Source: a virus. From it: a DNA stretch of 47,178 nt. Below are positions 39,220 through 47,178 of this stretch, one piece after another. Below the pieces are notes generated by a model, which worked only from the letters and a program-made list of their open reading frames with translations, searched no databases and was not told the DNA's origin. Both the position numbers and the translations under genes were made by a program. Within the stretch, counting starts at the first letter, position 1. Each line of letters opens with the position of its first letter. The stretch lies in the IMG/VR virus record IMGVR_UViG_3300041411_000142, positions 1 through 47,178 of that record, one strand, 5' to 3'.

Positions 39220-39718
39220 TCTTCAACCATCCACGGAGTTGAGGTTTAATTTCAATCGATTGTATCTCACCTTTCGCAAAACTCAAAATCCTGATGTACC
39301 AGGGAGTTTTGAAAGTAAAGCCGAACATCCAATAATCAATCGAAGTTCTAACCTTATTAGAGTAGACATGAAACTCATGCGCGTCCTTGATAGTGTTACA
39401 AGGATCGTAAACTTTAAAGCCGTCCCAAGCGATAGCGTGACCGCCACCACCTTTAATCTTGTACGCTAAGATTCCCCTATTTCCATTCATCATACTAGCA
39501 ACGGAAGAATGATCGCCGTCAACCGTAGAGCCAAACTCAATTCCCATGAAGTTCAACGTTTGCTCAACTCCATCTTGGTTAGCCCCGCGCCGTCTAGAGA
39601 CACTAAACGAAGAGTTGTTCTTTAAGTTTTTACGAAACGATGCGTACGGCAAGCCAGTCGCCATCGCTAGAGTACAGGCTACGCAATCGGCTTCGGTCTT
39701 CTGTTTAACCCATTTCAT
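39158..39718 (-). CDS. C39-like cysteine peptidase-type protein
   Basis: 186 residues. EADCVACTLAMATGLPY (Cys12), GGGGHAIAWDG (His94) and VYDPCN (Asp105) give the Cys-His-Asp order of C39/papain-like enzymes. No membrane or transporter part is present. Phages use such domains in cell-wall or polyprotein cleavage, or they may be defence-related; the substrate is unknown. First gene after the promoters at 39755 and 39837. Confidence 0.75.
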   Translation of the reverse strand: MKWVKQKTEADCVACTLAMATGLPYASFRKNLKNNSSFSVSRRRGANQDGVEQTLNFMGIEFGSTVDGDHSSVASMMNGNRGILAYKIKGGGGHAIAWDGFKVYDPCNTIKDAHEFHVYSNKVRTSIDYWMFGFTFKTPWYIRILSFAKGEIQSIEIKPQLRGWLKNVKLPRWLHLPFNRRSTPTS

Positions 39719-39754
39719 ATAGAAGAAGTCTGTATAGAGGTTTCAGGGACAACA

Positions 39755-39783
39755 ACTATACCTGAAAACTTTTCGTAAGTAAA
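39755..39783 (-). promoter_or_regulatory. Leftward promoter (proximal)
   Basis: Minus strand TTTACT (39783-39778), 17-base spacer, TATAGT (39760-39755). A palindrome GAAAACTTTTC lies in the spacer and GGTTTTCAAAACC directly precedes the -35. Confidence 0.75.
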
Positions 39784-39836
39784 GGTTTTCAAAACCTATT
39801 GTTATTAAGATCTATTCCCTCCCTGACCGCCCAACT

Positions 39837-39865
39837 AAAATATACTAAAAATAAACAAAAGTAAA
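39837..39865 (-). promoter_or_regulatory. Leftward promoter (distal)
   Basis: Minus strand TTTACT (39865-39860), 17-base spacer, TATTTT (39842-39837). Tandem with the promoter at 39755. Confidence 0.65.
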
Positions 39866-39982
39866 GAGTCTTAATTAATAACTTGAACTAACAAAAGATA
39901 TAAAAGGTTTTCAAGATCTTAATAATATTATAAGACAAGTAAATATAAAAGTATATAAAAAGTCTTATAAAGGTTATATAAT

Positions 39983-40438
39983 ATGGCTAGCCGTTATCAT
40001 CAGGGAAAGTTTGTTCCATCTAATCCAGAAAAGATTATTGGTGACCCTCGCAAAATTGTTTATCGTTCGGGCTGGGAATTAAAGGTCTTCAACAAACTCG
40101 ACAAGTCGCCTAGCGTACTCAAATGGGGCTCTGAGTGTATTGTTATTCCTTATCGATCCCCTAAAGATAATTGTATCCACCGTTACTTCCCAGACCTTAT
40201 TGTTATCGCCAAAGCCGGTGATGGATCTTTCATTACAACGATGATAGAGATCAAACCGTTGGCCCAGTCCTTGCCGCCTTCCGCCAGAGGTTCAACCGGT
40301 AAACAGAAAGAACGGTACATGACCGAATGTATCACCTACGCGGTTAACCAAGCGAAGTGGAAAGCTGCAGAAGACTATTGCGAGAAGCGCGGCATCCGCT
40401 TTACGGTGATGACTGAGAAAGACATATTCTTCAAGTAG
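39983..40438 (+). CDS. 4: Head completion protein (T4 gp4-like)
   Basis: 151 residues, the same length as T4 gp4. YHQGKFVPSNPEKIIGDPRK, then YRSGWELKVF, VIPY.SP, HRYFPDLIVIAK, EIKPLAQ and YAVNQAKWKAAEDYCEKRG all match T4 gp4. This nuclease-fold protein is added to filled heads before tail joining. AAAGG lies 9 bases before the ATG, with late-type motifs upstream. Confidence 0.95.
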   Translation: MASRYHQGKFVPSNPEKIIGDPRKIVYRSGWELKVFNKLDKSPSVLKWGSECIVIPYRSPKDNCIHRYFPDLIVIAKAGDGSFITTMIEIKPLAQSLPPSARGSTGKQKERYMTECITYAVNQAKWKAAEDYCEKRGIRFTVMTEKDIFFK

Positions 40439-40450
40439 TAAATAAGTGTA
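40439..40450 (+). promoter_or_regulatory. Late-type promoter motif
   Basis: TAAATAAGTGTA, identical to 28145-28156. It overlaps the end of the gp4 gene and precedes the gp48-like gene by 27 bases. Confidence 0.55.
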
Positions 40451-40476
40451 GAAGAATATATTCAGAGATAATAGAA

Positions 40477-41397
40477 ATGTCGAACCATACCAATCGTTTG
40501 AAAACGCTATCCCAGAAGATGGGGAACGAAAAGCGAAAATACAAAATCTATAAGTTCCCACAGGACTTGGATCTTGAGGCGACTCAAAACATCATGTTGA
40601 TTAACATCAACGCCGTCTCAGGTTCGAAGTACATCGGCACCAAGTATAATGCCGTCACCGGTGAAGAAGCGAAGGTTGAACAAACCGGGTCTAACTCGCT
40701 CTCGCGTAAGTTCGCCGGGAACACCACCAGGATCGACTCTGCAATTGCCCTATACATGCCCCCTGGGATCCAAAGCTCTTACCAGTCTAACTGGTCGAAT
40801 GCCGAATTGGGTGCTGCTGGCGCGATCATAGACGCCTTCACGGGGATTGGGGATTTATCCAACTTCTCAACTTACAAAGATATCTGGAACACCGGCAAAT
40901 CGGTGGCACCAGATTATCTCGCGATGACCGCTGCGTCGATTGCTTCGGCCTTGACTCCGTTCAACGTTAAAGACGCGGCAACCTTTTATCGTCAGTCGAT
41001 CCTGAACCCGTACATGGAAGTGATCTTCAACGGCGTGTCGAACCGAACCTTTAACTTCACCTTCAAGTTCAACCCGCGTTCGCAGTCGGAACAAGAAGTG
41101 ATTAAAACGATTATTGATACACTTAAGTTCCACCGCGCTCCAGAAAAGAAAAAGGCTAACGTCAACAGCCTGTGGTCGTTCCCTTCGACGTTCGACATCA
41201 GTTTCTTGAAGAAGAACGGTCAGGTCAACGAATGGTTGTTTAAAATCTCTACGTGCGCCCTGACGGACCTCAACGTTCAATACGGTGACGGTAACTCAGC
41301 GACCTTCGAAGACGGTAGTTTCCATTCAACCACTATCTCACTTTCTTTCATGGAAATGGAACAATTGACGAAAGAGTCTCATGAGCAGGGGTTTTAA
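40477..41397 (+). CDS. Baseplate tail-tube cap (T4 gp48-like)
   Basis: 306 residues. The C-terminal half has the tube-fold signature NPYMEVIFNGVSNRTFNFTF, then NPRSQSEQEVIKTIIDTLKFH and SFPSTFDISF, ending in STTISLSFMEME. This is the gp48/gp54 type, which joins the baseplate to the tail tube; gp48 fits best because gp53 follows. The N-terminal 200 residues include an Ala-rich helical part (LGAAGAIIDAFTGIG). Confidence 0.8.
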   Translation: MSNHTNRLKTLSQKMGNEKRKYKIYKFPQDLDLEATQNIMLININAVSGSKYIGTKYNAVTGEEAKVEQTGSNSLSRKFAGNTTRIDSAIALYMPPGIQSSYQSNWSNAELGAAGAIIDAFTGIGDLSNFSTYKDIWNTGKSVAPDYLAMTAASIASALTPFNVKDAATFYRQSILNPYMEVIFNGVSNRTFNFTFKFNPRSQSEQEVIKTIIDTLKFHRAPEKKKANVNSLWSFPSTFDISFLKKNGQVNEWLFKISTCALTDLNVQYGDGNSATFEDGSFHSTTISLSFMEMEQLTKESHEQGF

Positions 41398-41400
41398 TCT

Positions 41401-41889
41401 ATGTCTTATTTTTCTAACTTCCCGTTGGTTCGGTTGGAAGACGGTTCCCTAGGAATCAACATCACCGCCAGAACCAAAATCATCAATTCATTCCGTGATA
41501 ATGCGAACGTTTACTATGAGCACACTATCACGGATAATGAAACTCCCGAAGTCATCGCCGATAAGTTCTATGATGACGTGGAGTTAGTTTGGGTCATCCT
41601 GCTCTTCAACGACATCTATAACGTATACAAAGATTGGCCGATTGATCAATACAGTCTCGAAGAATACATTGATGAGAAGTATGAAAACCCATACGGCGTT
41701 CATCACTACGTTTCTGCCGCCACCGGCAACATCGTCGGCGAAGACCACGTTTCATACGACCGCGTGCCAGTAACAAACTCGGAGTATGAAATTGATGAAA
41801 ACGATTCGAAGCGGAAGATCAAATTGATTCTCCCGGAACTAGTCAGTCAAGTTGTGATGCAACATCGCGAGCTAATGAGTAAAGGATAA
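41401..41889 (+). CDS. 53: Baseplate wedge protein (T4 gp53-like)
   Basis: 162 residues. The N-terminal NVYYEHTITDNETPEVIADK and WVILLFNDIYN are the LysM-like core of gp53, which clamps wedges together in the assembled baseplate. The order after gp48 and before the hub genes agrees with this. Starts 3 bases after the gp48 stop. Confidence 0.85.
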   Translation: MSYFSNFPLVRLEDGSLGINITARTKIINSFRDNANVYYEHTITDNETPEVIADKFYDDVELVWVILLFNDIYNVYKDWPIDQYSLEEYIDEKYENPYGVHHYVSAATGNIVGEDHVSYDRVPVTNSEYEIDENDSKRKIKLILPELVSQVVMQHRELMSKG

Positions 41890-41893
41890 AAGT

Positions 41894-43102
41894 ATGAGCA
41901 CGTACGCTAGTGACGGCCAGTATGAGTTAAACTATCTGTCGATTATCAAGAATGATGAACTCGAAAAAGAGTTTGATATTATGGCGGCCATGAAAGACAT
42001 GACCATCTATGAGAGCATCTACACCAATACCATATCGGGTAACGTAACCATCGTGGACTCGACAAACTTTATCAAAGAGTATTCGATAGGCAATCGCGAA
42101 ACGATTAAGATCTCATACAACACGGCAGGGGTTGATACTCCAACGTCTTACGTGGGGACCGTGTATAAGGTCAGTAAGCCGTTCCGCATGTCCGATCACG
42201 CCTCGGGGTACACGCTGTACTTTATGTCCGAAGAATCGTTTATTTCGAATCGTCGGAAACAGTTCTCAGGACATAAAGAAGAGATTTCCAACATCGTTCA
42301 GAAGTTGTACGACGGCACCACGCGCCTGAAAGATCCAAAGCCGCTGCGCCTGACAAAGACACGAAACATCGAACACTATGTGTTTACCGGCGATACGACG
42401 TTCGAAGCGATTAACATGATTGGTTCTCAAGCCGTCTCCGACGCCAACGATAACGGCTATGTGTTTTACGAAGACATGGATAAGTTCAACTTCGTTCCTA
42501 TTGAAGAACTCTATCAACAAGATCCAACCGTTGAGTATTACTACAAGAACGCGGGGAACTTCGACGACGTGAGTAAGAAGCACGAAGAGACGTTTAACGC
42601 CTTCCAAGACATCGAAATCATGGACGGTAACAGTTACACCCAGAGCGTTTTGGATGGTGAATACGGAAGCGCCTGGGGCAAATTCTCTATCTACGAAAAG
42701 AATCTTCATGTTTACAACTACGACGTGGGAAGTAAGTTTGATGAGACTAAATCGTTAGGGAAGTCGCCGTACATCGGGAATCATGATAAAAACGCGGTTT
42801 ACTCCGACAAACTTTACATCGGCTACGCGTCCAACGAAAGCACCTATTTTGAGCCGTACGTTAATGGACGGATGGTTAAACTCCGCGCTTCGAACTACGT
42901 GGTGTCGGCTGGGGTCTTTGGTGATTCAACCACTCGTGTCGGGATCGTTTGTAAAGCGAACATTCCAACGTGGTGCGCGAACCTTGGCGGTAAGAACGTG
43001 TCGGGTAAGTACCTGGTTGCTGAAATTAAACACATCTTTACGCAAAAGCTATATACACAGAGATTCAAACTTATTAAAGATGCCTTCGAGGAAACACTGT
43101 GA
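41894..43102 (+). CDS. Baseplate hub protein (gp27-like)
   Basis: 402 residues. N-terminal beta-rich section with TNTISGNVTIVDSTNFIKEY and the later YVVSAGVFGDSTTRVGIVCK, IFTQKLYTQRFKLIKDAF. The order hub protein then OB-fold spike fits T4 gp27 followed by gp5, and the beta-layers of gp27/gpD-type hubs. Overlaps the spike gene by 4 bases (GTGA, start codon overlap). Confidence 0.75.
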   Translation: MSTYASDGQYELNYLSIIKNDELEKEFDIMAAMKDMTIYESIYTNTISGNVTIVDSTNFIKEYSIGNRETIKISYNTAGVDTPTSYVGTVYKVSKPFRMSDHASGYTLYFMSEESFISNRRKQFSGHKEEISNIVQKLYDGTTRLKDPKPLRLTKTRNIEHYVFTGDTTFEAINMIGSQAVSDANDNGYVFYEDMDKFNFVPIEELYQQDPTVEYYYKNAGNFDDVSKKHEETFNAFQDIEIMDGNSYTQSVLDGEYGSAWGKFSIYEKNLHVYNYDVGSKFDETKSLGKSPYIGNHDKNAVYSDKLYIGYASNESTYFEPYVNGRMVKLRASNYVVSAGVFGDSTTRVGIVCKANIPTWCANLGGKNVSGKYLVAEIKHIFTQKLYTQRFKLIKDAFEETL

Positions 43103-44628
43103 TCGAGTCGCAAACATTTATCCCATTCTTTGGGTTTGTAGAAAATATTATTGACCCTTTGAAAGACGGACGAATCCAAGTTCGTGTAATCGGTTACAAC
43201 ACCCAGAATAAAGGGATTCTTCCGACTGAGAACCTTAAGTGGTTTTCCGCGTTAGGCGGCCAAGGCGCTTCGTTGGGTGGAGTGGGAGACAGCCCGACTG
43301 GTTATTTGGTAAACAGTTTGGTCTTTGGCTTCTATCTTTCGGCGGATCGCCAAGAAGGCATTATCTTGGGCTCTGTAGTGGGCCAAGGCGACGTTTCGAG
43401 TCTGGCTACAGGCGGTGGTGGGTCCGTTGTTGAAAATAAGCGCGCAGGCGTTGTTAAGGGCGTTCCTGACTCACGAGGCGATAGTTGGGATCAGCCAGAA
43501 GTTCCGTACGCGACCACGTATCCAGCGAGCCGCGTTCTGACTACAACTTCCGGTCACGCGATTGAGTATGACGATACGCCCGGTGCCGAACGGATTTCGA
43601 TCTATCACAAATCCGGGACTTATGAAGAGATTCATCCAGACGGCGCTCGTGTAGTTCGAAACGTAAAAGATTCGTACGAGATTGATGTTGAGAATAAAAA
43701 GCTTTTGATCAACGGCGATTGGGATGTGTTCGTAAATGGCGATTATCGTCTAAACGTCGGTGGCGAGTTCTATTGTAAGGTTGGAGGTGGGGTAACGTTC
43801 GATACTAAGTTGGTCCGCACGCTGGGTAATTCCGAAGCCACCGACCACATCAGTTCGAACATTTCAGGCGCGTTCCACGTTCACAGCGGCGTCCAAAGCG
43901 GCAACGCCAATACCCTGACACCAGTTGGAGTAACGACGGGCTTCGCGCCTACGCCCGCGAACACTTTTTCACTAACAACCGAAGATTCGGGGTTCACGCC
44001 AGAAGTGGTTGAGACAGGCCTTAAGGAAGGTTTCATTACTCCCGAAGACGTAGAAGTACAACAAACCTATGAGCCGGTAGTTGAAGCGGTAGATGAAACG
44101 CCTAAGCCAGAAGTTAAAGCTGAGGTAGTTGATTGTGGAGCCGCGATTGGCGCCGATGGGAAAGTTGATTACAGCGTTCTCTTGGCACCGGGTATTTCCT
44201 TGCGGTCTATCTCGCTAGGAGCCGTTGTTTCTCAGTACGCAATTAAAGACCAGAATGGCCTGAGTAAATCTGAGATTATTTGTAACCTTAAAAACATCGC
44301 TGAGAACGTTTTGGTTCCACTGTTTAGGCAATACCCAGGAGCAATGGTAACGTCAGGCTTCCGCGCTGGAACCGGCAAGAGTCAGCACATGAAAGGCGAA
44401 GCGGTTGATATTCAGTTCCGTGGTTTCTCCAAAGCCCAATACTACCAAGTGGCTCTTTGGGTTAAGGCGAACTTGCCGTATGACCAATTGATCTTGGAGT
44501 ACAAGAACTTCGGTACGGGCTTGCCTTGGATACACATTAGCTTGAAACGCGGCAAGGCTCAACGGTATCAAATTATGACCTTCTTCAACCACAGAAAGGC
44601 TGCTGACGGCCTACGGAATATGAGTTAA
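43099..44628 (+). CDS. Central spike with C-terminal M15-type peptidase domain
   Basis: 509 residues. N-terminal OB-fold (FVENIIDPLKDGRIQVRVIG), then a beta-helix-like middle (NGDWDVFVNGDYRLNVGGEF) as in T4 gp5. T4 gp5 has an internal lysozyme; here there is none. Instead residues about 400-490 carry GKSQHMKGEAVDIQF (His430, Asp437) and PWIHIS (His479), the Zn-binding His-x6-Asp and WxH of M15 D-Ala-D-Ala carboxypeptidase-type enzymes. The spike would cut peptide cross-links of peptidoglycan rather than glycan strands. An acidic/Pro linker lies at about 320-350. Confidence 0.85.
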   Translation: MIESQTFIPFFGFVENIIDPLKDGRIQVRVIGYNTQNKGILPTENLKWFSALGGQGASLGGVGDSPTGYLVNSLVFGFYLSADRQEGIILGSVVGQGDVSSLATGGGGSVVENKRAGVVKGVPDSRGDSWDQPEVPYATTYPASRVLTTTSGHAIEYDDTPGAERISIYHKSGTYEEIHPDGARVVRNVKDSYEIDVENKKLLINGDWDVFVNGDYRLNVGGEFYCKVGGGVTFDTKLVRTLGNSEATDHISSNISGAFHVHSGVQSGNANTLTPVGVTTGFAPTPANTFSLTTEDSGFTPEVVETGLKEGFITPEDVEVQQTYEPVVEAVDETPKPEVKAEVVDCGAAIGADGKVDYSVLLAPGISLRSISLGAVVSQYAIKDQNGLSKSEIICNLKNIAENVLVPLFRQYPGAMVTSGFRAGTGKSQHMKGEAVDIQFRGFSKAQYYQVALWVKANLPYDQLILEYKNFGTGLPWIHISLKRGKAQRYQIMTFFNHRKAADGLRNMS

Positions 44629-44633
44629 GCAAA

Positions 44634-45008
44634 ATGCCAAGAATCGACATTGATTTTAGTTTTAAGCGTCACCCTTTAACCGGTGATATTGCGACGAAAA
44701 AGGGCTCTGCGGCCCTTAAGCAATCCATTCGAAATATCGTCTTGACGGACTACTACGAACGCGGGTTTAACATCGAGGTGGCGACTAACCTCAGTGGTTC
44801 GATGTTTGAACTCGGCGGCGTTCTGATGATGACGCAAATTCGCGATAACATCACCAACGCCCTGAAGAACTTTGAGCCTGATTGTGCTGTACTAGACGTA
44901 GAAGTGATTGATAACGACGATAACTCGGTGGACGTAACAATCTACTACAACGAATTCAATAACCCTGATGTTCAAGACATTAGCATTGGGTTGTCCAGAC
45001 TTCGGTAA
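44634..45008 (+). CDS. 25: Baseplate wedge protein (T4 gp25-like)
   Basis: 124 residues. GSAALKQSIRNIVLTDYYER, the LSGSMFELGG loop and MTQIRDNITNALKNFEPDCA are diagnostic of gp25/TssE-type wedge proteins, which have a lysozyme-like fold without the enzyme activity. Starts 5 bases after the spike gene. Confidence 0.92.
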   Translation: MPRIDIDFSFKRHPLTGDIATKKGSAALKQSIRNIVLTDYYERGFNIEVATNLSGSMFELGGVLMMTQIRDNITNALKNFEPDCAVLDVEVIDNDDNSVDVTIYYNEFNNPDVQDISIGLSRLR

Positions 45009-45015
45009 TAAATAC
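45006..45015 (+). promoter_or_regulatory. Late-type promoter motif
   Basis: TAATAAATAC overlapping the gp25 stop, 32 bases before the gp6 ATG. Matches TAAATA late-type boxes elsewhere in the window. Confidence 0.45.
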
Positions 45016-45047
45016 CTCTTATATAACGAATATAAGAGAACCTCATT

Positions 45048-46784
45048 ATGTCAACCGAAAACGATTTCAAAATTACTTCTTATGACCCGGACGCGATTAA
45101 GAGTTCTTTGATTGCGTTCATGCAAACTAAGCCGGACTTCGTAGATTTTAACTACGAAGGTTCGGCCATCAACACCATTATTGACCTTCTGGTCCGTAAT
45201 ACGCACTACATGGCCTTCTTGGCTAACATGACCGCTAATGAATCTTTCCTCGGAACTGCACAAATTCGTAGTAACGTGGTTTCTCACGCGCAAAAACTCT
45301 CTTACGTTCCAAAATCGCGAACCGCTTCAACCGCTGCTGTTTCTTTGTTGGTTACGCCGTTCGCGCCGTCGCCCAAGAACAACATCACGATGACGAAAGG
45401 TTCGACCTTCATCAACACAATTGATGGGGTTCAATATTCCTTTACCAACCCTGAAGAATCGATTCTGTTTAAGACGACTGACGGCAAGTTTCTGGTTGAG
45501 AATGTTATCCTTAAACAAGGTCAATTAGTCTCTCAGAAATACACCTACACCGGCCAACCTATCGTTGTCGTTAACAAGAACGTTGATACTTCGACGCTGA
45601 AGATGTACGTGCGCGCTTCGGTAACGGCGGAACGGTTTGAATTCGTTAAAGCCGAAGACATTACTCAACCTGAAATCAACGAAAGGGTTTTCTTCCTTTC
45701 GGAAAACACCTCTGGAAGTTATGAAGTTGAGTTTGGTAAAGGGATTCTAGGCGAAGAGCCAGTTGTTGGTTCTATCGTTGAGCTCGAATACGTTGCGGTT
45801 CCAGTGGACCACGCAAACGGCTTAGGAACGCTTATCGCGGCTTCGACCATTAGCGGCTTCTCGAACATCACCGTTACTGTCCTGACTCCAGCGTTTGGTG
45901 GTTCGGAAAAGGATGACATCGAGCGCATCCGGTTTATCGCGCCGCGCATCTACAAAGCCCAGAACCGCGCTGTTACTGAATCTGACTTTGTGGGCATCGT
46001 TCTCCGCGACTTCCCGTTCATCAAGGCCGCTATTGCTTGGGGCGGAGAGAAGAACGTGCCACCTTATTACGGTCGTGTGTTCTTGTCGTTGATCCCTATC
46101 GACGGTTATGAGATTGTTGACTCGGTAAAGCGTTCCATCGAGATTCAACTTCAGAAGTACACCATCATGGCTACGCCGTTCGTAATCGACGCAACCTATA
46201 TCAACTTGGATTTGGTGCTGGATTACATTTTCGACGACACCAAGACCAGCGACACGTATCAAATTATCGAATCAAAGATTGGCGAAAAAGTCGCGAGCTT
46301 CGGCGAAGCGAGCCTAAGACAGTTTGAGTTCTGGTACAACAACAGCGAGCTGGTCGATTTAATCAAGGACATTCCTGGTGTTAAGTCGATCCAAATTCGG
46401 AAGAATGCGTTTATCGAGTTTGCTACCCTCAAGACCAAGAATAACAAGTACGTGTTCTCGTTTGAAAACGTGATTACTCCAGGAACGTTTAGTCTCAAGG
46501 ATTATGTTCTGGATATCTCTACCACTGCCGATGTTATTGCTGATGACGGTGCTGGAAGTTTGGTACGGACCTTTACAAAGGCAGGCGTGACCGCAACTCA
46601 AACGGTAGGCACAATTAACTACCTGACTGGTGATGTCGTGTTTACCGTTCAATTCTTATCGATGACGACCGACACGCTTAAGGCTTACGTGACGCCGACG
46701 CTGGATAACTTCTACACCGAACGAAACAACGTAGTGTCTATAAACAGTTCTGTTATTAATCGTACCACCCAAAAGCGGAATTAA
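45048..46784 (+). CDS. 6: Baseplate wedge protein (T4 gp6-like)
   Basis: 578 residues. FNYEGSAINTIIDLLVRNTH and MTANESFLGTAQIRSNVVSH, then GSEKDDIERIRFIAPRIYKAQNRAVTESDF, are the conserved signatures of gp6/gpJ-type wedges. GP6 dimers form the inner ring that links wedges. Follows gp25 as in T4 and P2-like baseplates. Confidence 0.95.
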   Translation: MSTENDFKITSYDPDAIKSSLIAFMQTKPDFVDFNYEGSAINTIIDLLVRNTHYMAFLANMTANESFLGTAQIRSNVVSHAQKLSYVPKSRTASTAAVSLLVTPFAPSPKNNITMTKGSTFINTIDGVQYSFTNPEESILFKTTDGKFLVENVILKQGQLVSQKYTYTGQPIVVVNKNVDTSTLKMYVRASVTAERFEFVKAEDITQPEINERVFFLSENTSGSYEVEFGKGILGEEPVVGSIVELEYVAVPVDHANGLGTLIAASTISGFSNITVTVLTPAFGGSEKDDIERIRFIAPRIYKAQNRAVTESDFVGIVLRDFPFIKAAIAWGGEKNVPPYYGRVFLSLIPIDGYEIVDSVKRSIEIQLQKYTIMATPFVIDATYINLDLVLDYIFDDTKTSDTYQIIESKIGEKVASFGEASLRQFEFWYNNSELVDLIKDIPGVKSIQIRKNAFIEFATLKTKNNKYVFSFENVITPGTFSLKDYVLDISTTADVIADDGAGSLVRTFTKAGVTATQTVGTINYLTGDVVFTVQFLSMTTDTLKAYVTPTLDNFYTERNNVVSINSSVINRTTQKRN

Positions 46785-46790
46785 TTCATA

Positions 46791-47178
46791 ATGGCATACC
46801 TACAAAATACAATTAACTCGCAGCTGCCAAGGCACGTCGTTAAGGACTATCCACTGTTTGTGGAGTTCTTGAAGGCGTACTACGAGTGGATGGGGGAAAA
46901 CGGTCAGCCATACTACGCGATTGAAAAGCATCTGGACTGGATGAATTTCAAAGATTCGATGGACGACTACATTGCGTTCTTGCGCGAAGAATACCTTTTC
47001 AACCTTCCGGCCAACGCGGCTGGAGGCTTGGAACTATTTTTAAAGAACTCGAAACAATTCCACCTGACCGTGGGCACGGAACAATCGTTCAAGTTTATCT
47101 TTAAGATCCTCTTCGGAGAAGCAGCCGGTGACGTGGAATTGTACTTCCCGCGTAAGGACATTTTGAAGGTTTCGGACA
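46791..47178 (+). CDS. Baseplate/structural protein, N-terminal part only
   Basis: The frame starts at ATG 46791, 6 bases after the gp6 stop, and is open to the end, so the C-terminus is outside the window. Visible: KDYPLFVEFLKAYYEWMGEN and FIFKILFGEAAGDVELYFPR. The LP...DYP.FV.FLKAYYEWME pattern is typical of large T4-like and cyanophage baseplate proteins that follow gp6 (gp7-like or related). I cannot tell which. Confidence 0.85.
   Translation, partial: MAYLQNTINSQLPRHVVKDYPLFVEFLKAYYEWMGENGQPYYAIEKHLDWMNFKDSMDDYIAFLREEYLFNLPANAAGGLELFLKNSKQFHLTVGTEQSFKFIFKILFGEAAGDVELYFPRKDILKVSD

Larger units (their letters stand above)
39719..39982. promoter_or_regulatory. AT-rich divergent regulatory region
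   Basis: 264 bases without a gene. It contains two leftward promoters, rightward late-type motifs (TATAAAAG at 39944 and TATATAAAA at 39952), the 12-base repeat AAAGGTTTTCAA (39781-39792 and 39903-39914), the palindrome GGTTTTCAAAACC (39784-39796) and GAAAACTTTTC (39764-39774). No open frame was found. Confidence 0.7.

Noticed and set aside
42266-42709. 147-codon leftward frame in the hub gene
   Set aside because: Antisense shadow inside the conserved late operon.
1-47178. tRNA genes, CRISPR arrays, insertion sequences, integrase or attachment sites
   Set aside because: I looked for cloverleaf ends, regularly spaced repeats and transposase or integrase motifs and saw none; short tRNA-like elements could still be missed without a computed search.

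Overview
The window is one contiguous piece of a large T4-like contractile-tailed phage (myovirus) genome. It carries T4-type baseplate and tail genes, a head-completion nuclease, a complete ribonucleotide reductase and thymidylate module, a T4-type topoisomerase and primase, and dozens of tightly packed small genes of unknown role. Gene junctions are compact, with many ATGA and TAATG overlaps. There are no tRNA, rRNA or CRISPR features and no insertion sequences that I could see. A gene strongly resembling the intracellular polyhydroxyalkanoate depolymerase PhaZ of Pseudomonas suggests a Pseudomonas-like, PHA-storing host; this is inference. All family assignments are from recognisable motifs and remembered family sequences, not from database searches.

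Layout. 1-9,956 is leftward: small accessory genes, a LemA-like membrane protein, a Cys-rich membrane protein, the PhaZ-like hydrolase and, at the end, a probable structural protein. 9,960-14,012 is rightward: a tail-tube-fold protein, a gp26-like tail chaperone with a -1 frameshift extension, and a tape-measure-like protein, closed by a terminator at 14,021. 14,055-18,000 is leftward and mostly small genes plus a Nudix hydrolase. 18,011-23,080 holds thyX, a glutaredoxin, nrdB and nrdA. 23,094-28,134 holds a RuvC-like resolvase, a ClpP-like protease, a metallophosphoesterase with an HTH domain (T5 A1-like) and the primase. 28,198-28,680 is a lone rightward membrane/coiled-coil gene. 28,677-32,129 encodes both topoisomerase subunits. 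32,197-39,718 is accessory, including a secreted protein, a nucleotidyltransferase-like protein, a HAD-like protein, a 46-residue homologue of the ribosome-rescue factor ArfA, a dCMP deaminase and a C39-like peptidase. 39,983 to the end is a rightward late operon: gp4, gp48, gp53, hub, spike with an M15 peptidase domain, gp25, gp6 and the start of another structural gene.

Regulation. The leftward genes share a promoter, TTTACT-N16/17-TATNNT, often embedded in the 3' end of the preceding gene and often overlapped by an inverted repeat. The rightward structural genes have T4-late-like TAAATA motifs, two of which share an identical 12-mer. This fits early/middle (leftward) versus late (mostly rightward) transcription. 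Eight genes below 60 codons were found by reading the gaps, including the arfA-like gene.

How the parts fit: NrdA/NrdB/glutaredoxin, ThyX and dCMP deaminase supply dNTPs; the A1-like enzyme may degrade host DNA; primase, topoisomerase and resolvase serve replication and recombination; PhaZ could release carbon and energy from PHA granules; ArfA could keep ribosomes cycling while mRNA is being degraded; the late operons build the tail and baseplate.
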